DNA of 64,000 nucleotides from Pomacea canaliculata (lineage: Eukaryota > Mollusca > Gastropoda > Architaenioglossa > Ampullariidae): contig NC_037593.1 of NCBI RefSeq assembly GCF_003073045.1, positions 17,908,725 to 17,972,724 of the forward strand. The letters are read 5' to 3'. Below the pieces are notes generated by a model, which ran no database searches, was not told the DNA's origin, and saw only the letters and a list, made by a program, of their open reading frames with translations. Below, piece by piece: positions 37,679 through 48,764 of this stretch (position 1 is the first letter of the stretch; every line of letters begins with the position of its first letter). Both the position numbers and the translations under genes were made by a program.

Positions 37679-39949
37679 ATGGCAAGCATGGCTGACAAAA
37701 CACTGAGTTTGTTACCTTTGTCTAGGGTAAAGACAATTATGAAAAGTTCTCCTGATGTTTCAAGTATCAGCCAAGAAGCATTGTTTACAACTGGAAAAGC
37801 TACGGTAATGATTTTTTTCAGTCTGCTGATATTTTGTTCTTTAGTAAACATTTTATTTCACAACAACAAACTCGGACCATGGTCGCCGGCCATGCTGTAC
37901 AAGTTTCTATCGAAAATCCGTTTGTAATATCATTTGTCTTAGTCGCTAAGTCACTGTGACTCTTCTTGCACTATTCAAACTCAAATTGCATTATACCCAA
38001 AACAAAATCCAGAATCGAATATTGTGTAAGTTTCGTAGTTTTAAATTTAAAAATAGTTTTTAAGGCCAGTACAAAAGTATAATCATGTAAACAGTGTTTG
38101 TATAGCGCATTTCCCAACAAGGATGCGAGCTCGATGGGCTTCACAAGAGACCAGAGGCAGTGAGGAAAGGATCATTGTAGCATCGTTCACTACATCTCTT
38201 TGTTATCACAATCTTTAAAAAGTTATATTTTAAACATTAAAATTCACTTCACAATAAATCATCAGTGAATTTGATTGCTTCTGTCTAGCTTTAACGATGG
38301 AGTCGTGAGATGTTAGCAATTTTTTATATGGATGGATGTCATATGACAGTATTGTCTCTAGTAGTTCTAATTGTTAGTTAATAAGTTTTTCCATACAGAA
38401 CAGTTGGGTTCACATCTAGTTCCAAGAATAGGATGTATTGATTTGCGAATTGGGCATTTGTTTTTTGGCTTGTGTAGGAGCTCTTCATTCAGGCATTGGC
38501 CCGATTTTCTTTGGAACAAAGCAAGGACACTTCAAATCTACAGTACTGTGACCTAGCAGAGGTTGTCAATTCAGAAGTAACCTTACAGTTTTTACAAGGT
38601 AAACTATTTTTCCCTTCAATGTATAATCAAAATAATGTGAAAATGTGGGAATATATATGTATATTTAACACACTTTACCTCAATATTAAGGTCACACTCT
38701 AAGCGTTAATCCATTTATACAACAACTTGAGCAGTAGAAGCTGCACAACAAATGGAAAGAGTGAAAGCTAGGAATCACATATAACAATAACTTGTGGCTT
38801 AAAACTCAAAATGTTTCAAGAAAAAATATGCCTTGAGGGCATATTTAAATGATTCTAGTGTATGCTGGTGATGTATTACATAAGGGAGAGAATTCCAACC
38901 TAAGTGCTGAATGGGTGAACATGCATTCACCTAAGCTTATTGTCCTGATTCTTGAAATATAACAGCAGCAAAGTATGTACTGAGTTGGGAAGTCAGAGTG
39001 GTGAAGAACATAGCCTGTAAAGAACCTACAGCAGAGTGCAGCTAGTTCATACTCGTTATGAGCCACTGGAGAGCAGTGTTTGCCTAATGTTTTTTGCTTG
39101 CCTGAAGAATGAGTCATGCTGCTGAATTTTGGAGCTTGTGGGGTTTGTTGTTGAGATACAGAGGACACATAGACACGAGAATTACAGGAGTCAAGTTTTG
39201 ATAAAATAAAAACGGACAAATGTGTAAGCAGTTTGAATGAAAATATTCGGATGGATTGTGCCCATAATGCATATCTTAAAATATTTGTTTAAACTGTACT
39301 TGCAGATAAATGCATTCCCATAGAATCATTAGAATGACAGCATTTAAAACAAAAATTGAGAACTAGCTATAGTTTGCCAGTTTGACTGTAGATGCAGCCA
39401 CAAATGTACATGGGTAGTCTAATCACTTGATGAATTTTAAGCCTGATAAGTTTCCAATCAGATTAAATGCTTTGTCATGAGGCTACAGGCATGATAGTAG
39501 GCTATTATTATAAAATGGGGCAGGGGGCATCTTAATGCTGCTTCAAACGTCACAGTAAAGCATATTTTTGATCTAACAAGAATAAAGACTAAAGCTCTTA
39601 TAACATGGTTCTTGCAGACATTTTACTGTGAATACAGTTTCCAGAATTTTAAATGCCTGTTCCATGGCACTTAGCAATAACATTTTTCTACTTCCGCTAG
39701 TAATATCATGTATAATATTATATTATTTATTCATTATTATATGTATAAATTAATATGATGTCCTAGCATACCTATATGTAAAGCATCTTAAGTCTGGCTG
39801 ATCTGGAAAAAGGCGCTATACAAATATGCTATTTATTTATTATTTAAATCGCCTGTCCAATGATGTGTTTTACAGATATCATTCCAAGGAAGATCAAAGC
39901 AAAGGAATATTTGAAACTTCTTAAAAAAGAAGAGGAGGAAGAAGCCTGA
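37679..39949 (+). CDS. CHRAC1: CHRAC1 histone-fold subunit (chromatin accessibility complex 1, CHRAC-15)
   Basis: Three coding exons: 37679-37804, 38478-38598, 39876-39949, giving 106 residues. The histone fold starts LPLSRVKTIMKSSPDVSSIS, continues QEALFTTGKATELFIQALA and CDLAEVV, and ends LQFLQDIIPRKIKAKEYLKLL. It closely follows human CHRAC1 (LPLSRIRVIMKSSPEVSSI in memory). The family pairs with the POLE3/CHRAC-17 fold in the ISWI/ACF1 chromatin-remodelling complex. The C-terminus KKEEEEEA is acidic but shorter than the long acidic tail of human CHRAC1 (131 aa). A second in-frame ATG lies at 37688 and would give MADKTL. The second intron carries repeat debris. Confidence 0.93.
38098..38170. 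repeat. Interspersed-repeat fragment with TATAGCGC head
   Basis: GTATAGCGCATTTC followed by GAGCTCGATGGGCTTCAC resembles one end of an animal interspersed repeat. A related head occurs at 46133 (CGTATAGCGCGGAATCCC), and a matching tail-like piece AAGGCGCTATACAAAT occurs at about 39811. The family was not identified. Confidence 0.35.
38840..39240. repeat. Possible old interspersed repeat in CHRAC1 intron 2
   Basis: A run with GGGAGAGAATTCCAACCTAAG, GAGCCACTGGAGAGCA and GAGAATTACAGGAGTCAAG resembles the non-coding body of a dispersed element seen in other animal genomes. It has no open frame of known function. The call rests on general appearance only. Confidence 0.3.
39765..39845. repeat. Interspersed-repeat tail (GCGCTATACAAAT, TATTTATT)
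   Basis: GTAAAGCATCTTAAGTCTGG then AAGGCGCTATACAAATATGC and a TTTATTTATT end. This is a typical 3' terminus of SINE/LINE-type repeats and pairs in style with the head-like fragment at 38098. Confidence 0.4.
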
Positions 39950-40189
39950 GGGGACCTTATATTTGCGTGTGTGGATTTGACTGACTTTGTCTTTACAAAT
40001 GACTGCAAAATGATAATTTTTATTCCATTGTACAAGTTATAATGAAAGAAGAGAAACTAATCAAATGGACAGACTTTAATGGTAATATATATATTTAAAT
40101 TGCAGTGGTGTCAAAGAAGAAAAAAAAATTTTTTTTTTTCCTGCAATATCAGTAAATTAAAAATAAAAAAACCAACAGAATTTCACATG

Positions 40190-40470
40190 ATGTTACACGT
40201 GCATAATTATGTGCACTTTTATATCGCTAACATGTGCCTACACACACTTGTCGTCTTTCCAGCAAATGTCAGTTAAAGTGGTTAAGGGTCATAGGGTCAG
40301 GAAACAATTATTAGGCTTCTGTAGTAAATAGACTGTACACGTTCATAATTATGTGTACTTTCATATCACAGACATGTGCCTGCTTTCACATTTGCTCTCA
40401 TTTCAGCAAACGTGAGTACTTAAACTGGTTAGGGGTCATAGGGTTCAGAAACGGTTATTAGACTGTTGTC
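40190..40470. repeat. Two-copy tandem duplication, about 141-base unit
   Basis: Copy one starts at about 40196 (ACGTGCATAATTATGTGCAC) and copy two at about 40337 (ACGTTCATAATTATGTGTAC). Both continue with CATGTGCCT, a CAGCAAA-GT block, and GGGTCATAGGGT followed by AGAAAC or GGAAAC and TTATTAG. The copies are clearly diverged. They lie in the 3' flank of CHRAC1. Confidence 0.75.
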
Positions 40471-40675
40471 CCTTATGTTAGGCACAATTCTCTCCCTTGT
40501 ATTAGGCAGCTTGGTTGATACAGTAATTCTATCCCTTTTAGCATGTCATAACGTCCATTTTTTTCTGGTATCCAATTTTTGTAGATGAAACTCAAAAAGA
40601 ATGGAATTTTGTGTGCATGCCGATTTGTTTTGTTTTGTTTTTGGGGTTTTTTTTGGGGATGATAGGGGTGGCGGG

Positions 40676-40745
40676 CTACTTCTTCTGCTGTTTGTTCCTA
40701 ATCGCCCCTTGTTGAGCATGAGGCCGCAAAGGGGTTAGTGGGCAG
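40676..40745 (-). repeat. RTE-like LINE 3' tail fragment
   Basis: The plus strand reads TTGTTCCTAATCGCCCCTTG then TTGAGCATGAGGCCGC, matching the tail block at 23669 and 29080 with differences. No coding part is attached. Confidence 0.4.
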
Positions 40746-42186
40746 TTAAGATGATTTATAAAGCAATTCACTTTTGACAAACACGACCAGCCTTCAAGAA
40801 TAAAATTAAGGTCGTCTTTATACACTTTTATGTAATATTGTGCATAGTTACTTCTTCCTTCATTTATTTTTCCAAGAAATATTGCTTGTTGCTGAAAGTA
40901 AAATTTCAGATCTGTTGCCATTTGTTTCAGAACAAAATACATTGTTCTAACCACAGGTAGAGATACGTAAAAAAAACATTTTATATGTTTAACTCATGTC
41001 TTGAAGTTATGTTTTGTTTTGAGTGACATAACTGGTATGAAAGCTTTTTCAACCTCATTAGTCTTTTACTGTGTGAGATGGAATTGTTTTTGATTTAGAT
41101 TGTAAAATTATGGGTGGATCTGATAATGGTTGACCCAAGTATACAAGTGAGAGGAAGGAGAAATAATGTGTGTTTATTAAATCACATTTTTTAAGAACAG
41201 TTGTATAATTCATTTATCACTGATTTCAGATCACTGAACATGAGCTGTAATGTGTGACTTACCTAAGGTTATTTCAGCTTTACAATTTCTAAAGGGAGAG
41301 AGATCCTTTAAAGAAGTTTACGTGGAATATTGGTTGTATTTTGCCACTCACACAATCCAGACTTAGCAACAACAGTTTAAAAATCTTCATTTTATTCTTC
41401 ATTTATAGGTTATATTACAAAGTTTAAAAAATTAGTTTTTTTCATGCATGTCCACACTTTTCTACATTAGATTTTGGTTGCCTGGAAGAGATTCTCAAAA
41501 GTTAGCGTAACATACAACTTTGGATGACCAATGACTGCATAAAGTGCACGACTGCACTGGATCAAATCTCAATATGCAAGTCATCAGAAGATGTATAGTC
41601 ATATGTGTGTGTGTGTGTTTTAGCGTATTGCCCCTTTCTGTGTTGAACATCTCTATTCAAAATGTGGGAACTACTCGACCATAAATTATTGAATCTGGGA
41701 AAGTTTTTGCTGGGTTTGCCATTGTCTGGCTTTGTATCATGAACTGCCAAAGTTATTCAAAAGATTGTATATGTGTATACATGGATTGATTGATGTTATA
41801 CAGTATCACAAAGACTATGTGGACATTTCATGCTAGAGCAATCTATTGCTATCAGTCAACCTATTCATTTATGTACAAATGATGTTTATAATAATATTTT
41901 TCTAGTAATTAATGTGCCTGTGAGATGCTTAGATGGCTGCCTGAGATGATAAATGCAGCTGCTTTTTTACCGGAAGGAGTGCATAAAAATGTTGAAAATC
42001 AAGATTTTCTCATTTTCACTTTCCTTTTTATTTTTTAAAACTACTGCTTTATGAAACCTTTGATGTGAACTTGCATTTAAGAGGATGGGTAAAGACTGTA
42101 TAATATACAAAGTGTTTGATTATCCTCCTATAATAATAAAATAAAAAAATAGCAGTTAAAAACAAGTAAACTTGGGACATTCCAAT
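40746..42186. other. Convergent intergenic region between CHRAC1 and cystin-like gene
   Basis: AT-rich, with a (TG)n run near 41605. No coding exon was recognised. A plus-strand TTTATT near 42027 may be the minus-strand poly(A) signal of the cystin-like gene. Confidence 0.5.
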
Positions 42187-44312
42187 TCACAGAAATTCTC
42201 TTTCAAGAGAGGCCAGAATATCCATTTCAGACTGATCGTAGACAGGTAGCTTGCTTAACCTGGCACAAAAAACATTACAAATCAAAAAGGGATTTATAAT
42301 AAACATTTTTCCAACATATAAAAATATTCCAGGAGATTTAATTTTGTCTGTAAGTAGTTCTCTGCGATAGTTTTATTGTATATGTTGTAAATTCATGCAT
42401 TCCTGAATAACATTTGAATCTTAAAAATTGTGATCCTTGTCATAAAAAGAATTATTAGAAATATGCGGTTTGGCTGTGTAGTGACAGTAACAAGTCCAAG
42501 TAGTTTAGCTATGTTTTGATTCTGAAAACTCTTTGGCTAAAGGCCTAACACGAATTTAAAAAAAAAATATAAGCCTATAGTCTCAAATACTTCTTCAAAT
42601 TTTGATCAGTGTCTAACTATACAGTTGACAGTTTGATAGATTTAAACAGAAATGAAGATGACACATACAAGTTGTCTGACTTTGGTATGACATCCAAGTC
42701 ATCACATGTGTGTGTAGTTTCCAAGGAGTGTGATGTTAGGAAGTCTGAAAATCATATATGAAACAAATGCAAAAATGCTATCTGCAGAAAAGTAACTTTA
42801 TTTTTAACTGTTGTTAACTAAAGAAATAATTTAATATTGAACCTAAAAATACTTGTGTCTCTTATGAATGACTCTTTTATGTTAAATGAGAAGCAGACAA
42901 TATTTACCATCATTGTTACTTGAAGGGGTGTCTCTCTGCACTCCTGACTGAAACAGTTTTAAGGTATTCCAAATAATAACAAATGCATCTATTTTTATTG
43001 ATCATGTCCCAATGCACTCAGTGGTTGAAAAATAAATACTTTTATGAACTGCAGTGACCTGGCAAGAAGCCAAATATTACCGAAGAAAATAGACAACAGA
43101 GGAGTGAGAACAAAGCATCCCTCTCTCATGAAATTATTCTGTGGTTTTAAAATAATCAGATAGGAACAGCTATTCCATACTTTAAATTTTGGATAAAAAG
43201 TCAAATATTTCTTGCTTCCTTCTTTGTGAGTTAAAAAAGCATACCTGTCCTTGATTGGCCATTCGAAATTTAGATGCATCAAATCCTCCTGTATGTACAT
43301 CCTTTAAAACAAAAAAACAAAAAACAAAAAAAAAAAATCCAAAGTAAAAGGCTAAATGAGTTTTGAGGTCTTGTAGACAAGAATTCTCAGACAAAATAAA
43401 CTCAGTCATGATGTTAGACTTCTACAAAAAGAGTATGATGGAGTTATTATACATGCCTGAAACATGTTGAGCATGACATACAGGTACTTGCAAATCAAAG
43501 ATGCGCATGGCCATTTTCATTATTGTAACCCTCCCTCCCCCCTTTTTTCAAAACCATTGTGACTTCAACATTGTCTTTTTTATTGTCTTTTTAACCTCTT
43601 CCCCCATCCTCACCCCACACACTCATTACCCACAAGTGTATGTGTAAAACATACTATGTAAGTAAAATCTAGAAATCAGACATGTATTTTGGCATCCTTT
43701 CCATGATCAGAGAATATTTACAAATTAACATGCAATCATTGCTACCCGAGGACTGTTGTTAAACTACTCCTTCGCCTGTTTTAATAGTTTACATACCTCA
43801 ACTTCTTTTTCCCCCCGCCAGTGAAGCGGGTTTCTGTAAATAGTCTTTTCCCTCAACAAGAGCTGTTGGTCGAGGGTGTACTGCTCTCTCTGTCTGCGTT
43901 GTGCGTATGTCTCCGGTAAGCTTTCTTCTGGCTCCCTGTCGTGCTGTAGTTGAAAAGTTGCTGCAGGCTTCCGTGCCCCAGAACTGTCCACAGGAATTCT
44001 CAGCACTTCATCTAAAACGTCATCCACTTCCTCCTCTGCTTCACTTCTGCGCGACGGTCGCTCTCTCTCCGACGAAAACCATTCATCGCCGCGTGATGTG
44101 CCTCCACGCTCATTCCTCTCCGTCGGCGACTTCCCTCTCGACTTTACCTTCTTTTGAGAAAAGTCTACAGGCTGCCCCGACTCTCCCGTCGACCTGTTAG
44201 CACTTTCCGCAGCCTGCGGAGCACTGCTTACATTAGCAACAGGAGCTTTCGCACCTCCATGGACCGGAGAGCGGCTTGCCGGAGCCTTGTCTTTGCTGGG
44301 CCCCGACCCCAT
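42187..44312 (-). CDS. CYS1: Cystin-like N-myristoylated ciliary protein
   Basis: Five coding exons in transcript order: 44312-43797, 43301-43245, 42947-42908, 42744-42669, 42259-42187. Phases fit and give 253 residues. The N-terminus MGSGPSK is a good N-myristoylation signal and is nearly the same as vertebrate cystin (MGSGSSR). The C-terminus reads YDQSEMDILASLEREFL, matching the cystin end YDHSEEGLMASIEREYCR from memory. The middle is disordered, rich in Ser, Pro, Arg and Glu, with an acidic patch EEEVDDVLDEVL near residue 93. Cystin is carried to the ciliary membrane as a lipidated UNC119/ARL3 cargo and is mutated in the cpk polycystic kidney mouse. The exon coding DVHTGGFDASKFRMANQGQ is not something I recognise from cystin. 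The identification rests on the two ends. Confidence 0.65.
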
Positions 44313-45861
44313 AAAGTGACAGACCTACCTCCCGATCGCACCCGGCATCAGATCACGCTCCATTCTGCGTAACAAGATTAATTAATCAGCCCCCACCCTT
44401 CTCTCACTTCTGTGGCTGCTGGTGGCACGTCGAGTGTCTGTCGGGTGGATGACGTGTGCGTGTTGCCACGGGACGTGACAGCCGATCACCTGAGCTGTAG
44501 TGCCGTCCACTTCACGGGCTCGTGGAATGCGCACCTGGGCAGAAAGAAAACCGTTGCACTGACACCGACTCAACGGCCAGCAGGTGTCAGCGCCTGCCGT
44601 CTGCTTGGGGCAATAGATCGATACCCAAACACCGTTCAGTGGAATGCAGTGGAGGGCGCGCAGTGGGGACAGGGAGTGGGTAGAGAAGGTGGAAAGCCTC
44701 GCCTCGAGTTCCTGTTGTTGTTATTATTGTAAATCTGTTTACTTCGTGACGCATTACAGATTTTAGGAGTATCGCGATATTATCTTGCCTAGCCTGAAAA
44801 TAAAATAAATAAATAAAAAAATGGCAAGAAACTGCAAGGCTCTGCATGCGAGTTGTAGAATAGCCTTTGTTTTCCAGTTCTTTACCATATTCTAGGAGTC
44901 GGCAGAAAATATCGTTGGGCCTGTTACACTCAGCTCTACAATGTGGACAACTGCCAATACCTTCGGCCATACATCTTACCTGTGACGGGTGCCGGTTTAA
45001 TGGCGAAGGCTTGAGCTTAACAGTGCCTTTGGTATTTTCATAAGGGAAGGAATCTCGGGTGTCGTGTAATTTTGGTTCGTTCTTCGTCCTGTCCTCGCCG
45101 CGCTGGGTTGAGGTAGAAGAAAATAGTCTACAATCGAGATATTACTTCTAGATATTGTTGTTGTTATTGCTTTGAAGACGGTTAGATTAGTTAAACTAGC
45201 TGAGAAGGGTTGTAACATTGACTTCCAATAGTGTCAGTGATTTGAAAGTGAAGTTGTCAGTGATACAGCACTTTGTACTATTATTCTCGAGTGACGTGGC
45301 ACTGTGTAGTATATTACCTAGTGACTCAAACATTCATTTTTATCTGTTGTATGGTCCTCTCCTCTCCCTCTCTTACTCGCGTGCACGCCCTTCCTCATCC
45401 CCTCCTACCCGAACAACACAATAGATCCTCCACATAGAGACCCACGCCAGACGAGCGTTTTATTGTATACATGTACCCGGGTCTGCAGAAGGAATTCCTT
45501 GCTTAGAAAGTATGACCAGAGCATATTTGAGTAACCTTTGACCTCTAATATCTTCTAATGACATTAATCTTCTAGCGATTAAAAAAAGAATGAACGCTTT
45601 TGACTTTGTCGTCGCCAGCTACTTCAAATGGTCTCTCACTTCGATAGTTGTTGAGATTTTTTTTTTTTTGTGGGCTGAAGCGAAGAATACGTACACCACT
45701 TCAGATCTCTTTGGGCGTGATATATTATTGAGACAATTGCATGGCACCACGTGGGTTACAAACTGCACACTGAAGGGCATTTCGTCTCTGTACATGCCAC
45801 TGTCTGATAAACAGCGGCCCTGCACCAGCAGCTCTCTTTAAAAAGAACTAAGTAAATAGCT

Positions 45862-45863
<2 letters not shown>

Positions 45864-45895
<32 letters not shown>
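45864..45895. repeat. Poly(A) run of 32 bases
   Basis: An uninterrupted run of A. It may be the tail of an old retroposed copy, but no recognisable body lies next to it. Confidence 0.8.
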
Positions 45896-45896
<1 letters not shown>

Positions 45897-46300
45897 AGAA
45901 AAAGGCTGGCTGGTCTTTCTTTCAGAGATAATGCCAGCCTATGTCGATGACTCTGGCTCAAGCAACGGTTGCCACCCAGTTCCAGGGACACGCCGAGGTA
46001 AACTATGGTCCCAGTCACTGGTTGTGTCCTCGATTCCTTGACATTTCTTACGTCAGGTGGCTTACTTCTTGCATGGTGGTGTTTGTGATGATGATGATTG
46101 ATGGACGACGACGACGACAGCAATGATGATTCTCGTATAGCGCGGAATCCCATCATGTGTTCAGGATGTCCGCATTTACATCGCTCGGAGAAGAGTAAAA
46201 AAATTAATAAAAAAAATAGAAGTTGGTTGAGGGAACGGTTACGGACAAATTAGTTTTTTTCCTCTAGCATTCTAGCACCCTCCACCCACCCACTAACACA

Positions 46301-46340
46301 CATACACACGAACGCTCACACATACACACGAACGCTCACA
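46301..46340. repeat. Tandem duplicate of 20 bases
   Basis: The unit ACATACACACGAACGCTCAC occurs twice in direct succession within a CA-rich run. Confidence 0.8.
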
Positions 46341-46934
46341 CAAACACATCTTAACCATGACATCCTGTGTGGTTGAGTCTTGAGAATGGAAGCGGGTTAT
46401 TCGCTTGGACTTTTGAAAATAGTTCCCTATGCTAAGCTCAGCCCAATCCTTTCTATCTTTTTGTTTGTTTACTTGTTCACTCTTGTAGACCTTAGATATC
46501 TAGAAGATGCTTCGTTAGATTTATACCGACGGGTAACCGCACTCAATAATCCCTGATGTCACGTGTTACCCCTGGTGCACGTGCTCTCAGTACTTGCAAC
46601 AGGTCGCATAATATAAAGATTATTTCCATTTATAACACCAGAAAATGCACTCCTTGCTATTCATGGCACAACAAGAGATAAACACAGGAACCGACCTGAT
46701 GGAACTGTGGTGCAGAGAAACGACAGCAAGGTGGGCGCAGGTGACCACGCCTCAAACGAATTTGCCACACCCAAGTCATGAGTTGGACACCTGGGTATGT
46801 TCTCAATGACCATCCCAAAGTATTATCTTTTAAACAGAGAAAATTTGGTTCGTCACCTTCAGTCTGTCTGGGAGCTCCAGCCGCCTTCAGTTGTTCTCTT
46901 CACTCACCGAGCCTGCGATCCTTACTCTGACACC

Positions 46935-48764
46935 ATGAAGACCTTTGTTGTTTTTGCTACTCTCCTCTGTCTGTCGGCAGTAAGTATGATATTTTTATAC
47001 GTTTGTATTTCGCCAATAGCATTTTCTTGTAAACATTCCTGACTGCTACTGAACCTAGGTCTAAGAAAATAAATTAAAAAAGATGTGCTTACCACACAAA
47101 GCATTCTTTAAACACACACACACCCACACTAAAACTGGCTTTACCGACTTTTTAACCTGTCCCATAACAAGACATTTTGTAAAGCTTTCATTTAAATCAA
47201 AATAACATCGTTGTGCAAAGTATGTGGATCGTAGCTTAGAATTCCGGTTGACACAGTGCACCTAGTTTAAGGAATCATGCAAAAATTCATTCAGAGACTC
47301 GTCAGCTCACCTCAAAGTGTGTGAGATACCTAGGGTACATGCTATGGCTTCGTACGTCCCTCCCCACCCCTCCGAGACTACAAATCGTTATTGAAAAATA
47401 ATGGATTGCCGTGCTGACCACTGGAAATGTTTACTGGTCGCGAAAACAGCTGACCGTGCTTCTGTCCAATTAAGATGTCCACCCCGCCTTTAATTTAAAA
47501 AAAGAATTTTTTTTTTTTTTTTTTGCTTTCCACGAGTCTCTGTCTCTTATCTTTTTTATTTTTGTATTGGTCGCTTGGTTACATTGTGTTTCGGTCAGAG
47601 ATGCCCTTGCATTACATCTTAGCAGTACATTCCCTAGCATTATTCATTGTTGGTATGTTGGCATACATGTCATGTTTATGGCTGGGTTCATTCTCTTTCC
47701 GCGCGTGTGCGTGCATTCACGGGTGGGAGTGTTTTGCGCTTTTGTGCATTTTCATGTTTTTGAATCCATGTATGTCTACTCTATGCACACACATATATAT
47801 ATACACATTCGTTTGTGTTCATTTATATATAATTTATACATTGTGTTGTCGCTTCCACAGGCACAACAGACAAATTTGCAGGATCTGCTGGAAAGAATTC
47901 GCGAACGCCTGAATCAAGGAAACGCTGCAACCACCACCACCATCACCCCCAGCGGACAAGTCATCGACACCATCCACAACTGGAGACTGGAGGATCATCA
48001 GACATCCGTGAGCATGAACTGCTACTCAAACGACCCCCACTATCCTATCTTACATCTCTCTCTCTCTCTGTATGTGTGTGTGTGTTTTAGAGACAAACAT
48101 AGACAAACGAAGACAGTTTCATATGGACGGAGAGCGAAAAGAAAGATATTTTTTTGATTAAAGAGAGAGAGGCATCCATATTGTGAATGAATAACGAGAG
48201 AGAGGTGGGAACGATTTAGTTTGAAGAGGAAGTTGTCACGTGTTCTGTGATGTGCAGAATTCTCACATTCTGCTGTTCATCAGCGACACCCCCGACACCC
48301 GCAAGTGCTACGTCATCGAGGTGTCCAGGACGTGGACCAACCTCCTGCACACCGAAGACAACGTCTACAGAATCAGCGTAGGTGTTGTCTATATCACTAG
48401 ACAGTCATCGCGCCTGTTCTCAGTTCACTTTATCGTCTTGCCCTCGTTAAACTAATGTTATTCTTTATTAGTAACATCGAGAAAATTAGGTAAAGTGTTT
48501 TAGTTGTTGTTTGGCTCGTCTAACCCATTATCAGCAATGCGCAAACAGCTTTCGATTAGACTTGCTGTTGTTTCTGACGATGGGGGTCTTGGGGTCATGC
48601 AGGAGGAGATCTATGCGCTCGTGAACGACCCCAACCACCGTGAGCATCTGCTTCGTACTAACGAGTTGATTCAAGAGTACAGGGACTTCACAGGGGCTCA
48701 GGAATGCCAGGGCCACCTCACCTACGAGATTCGCTACACGCCATCTTTCCTGTCAGCTCCCTAG
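46935..48764 (+). CDS. Small secreted two-cysteine protein, possibly BRICHOS-like
   Basis: Four exons, all ending on codon boundaries: 46935-46979, 47861-48007, 48258-48377, 48603-48764, giving 157 residues. Exon 1 is a signal peptide, MKTFVVFATLLCLSA. The mature part is short and hydrophilic, with VIDTIHNWRLEDHQTS, then HILLFISD, KCYVIEVSRTW, EEIYALVND and GAQECQGHLTYEI. The mature protein has just two cysteines, one in KCYVIEV and one in ECQG, plus an early aspartate in VIDTI. That arrangement (Asp, then CYV, then a second Cys about 60 residues on) is the sparse signature of BRICHOS domains, but BRICHOS is only a hypothesis from pattern. The start is fixed by the signal peptide. A decayed tandem copy lies about 3 kb downstream. 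Function is unknown; an extracellular role is likely. Confidence 0.75.

Larger units (their letters stand above)
44313..46934. other. Intergenic region between divergent cystin-like and BRICHOS-like genes
   Basis: The first few hundred bases are GC-richer and probably hold the minus-strand promoter. No conserved coding exon was found. Simple features: AATAAATAAATAAA near 44804, a 32-base poly-A at 45864-45895, GAT/GAC triplets near 46087, an interspersed-repeat head at 46133 and a 20-base duplicate at 46301-46340. Confidence 0.5.
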
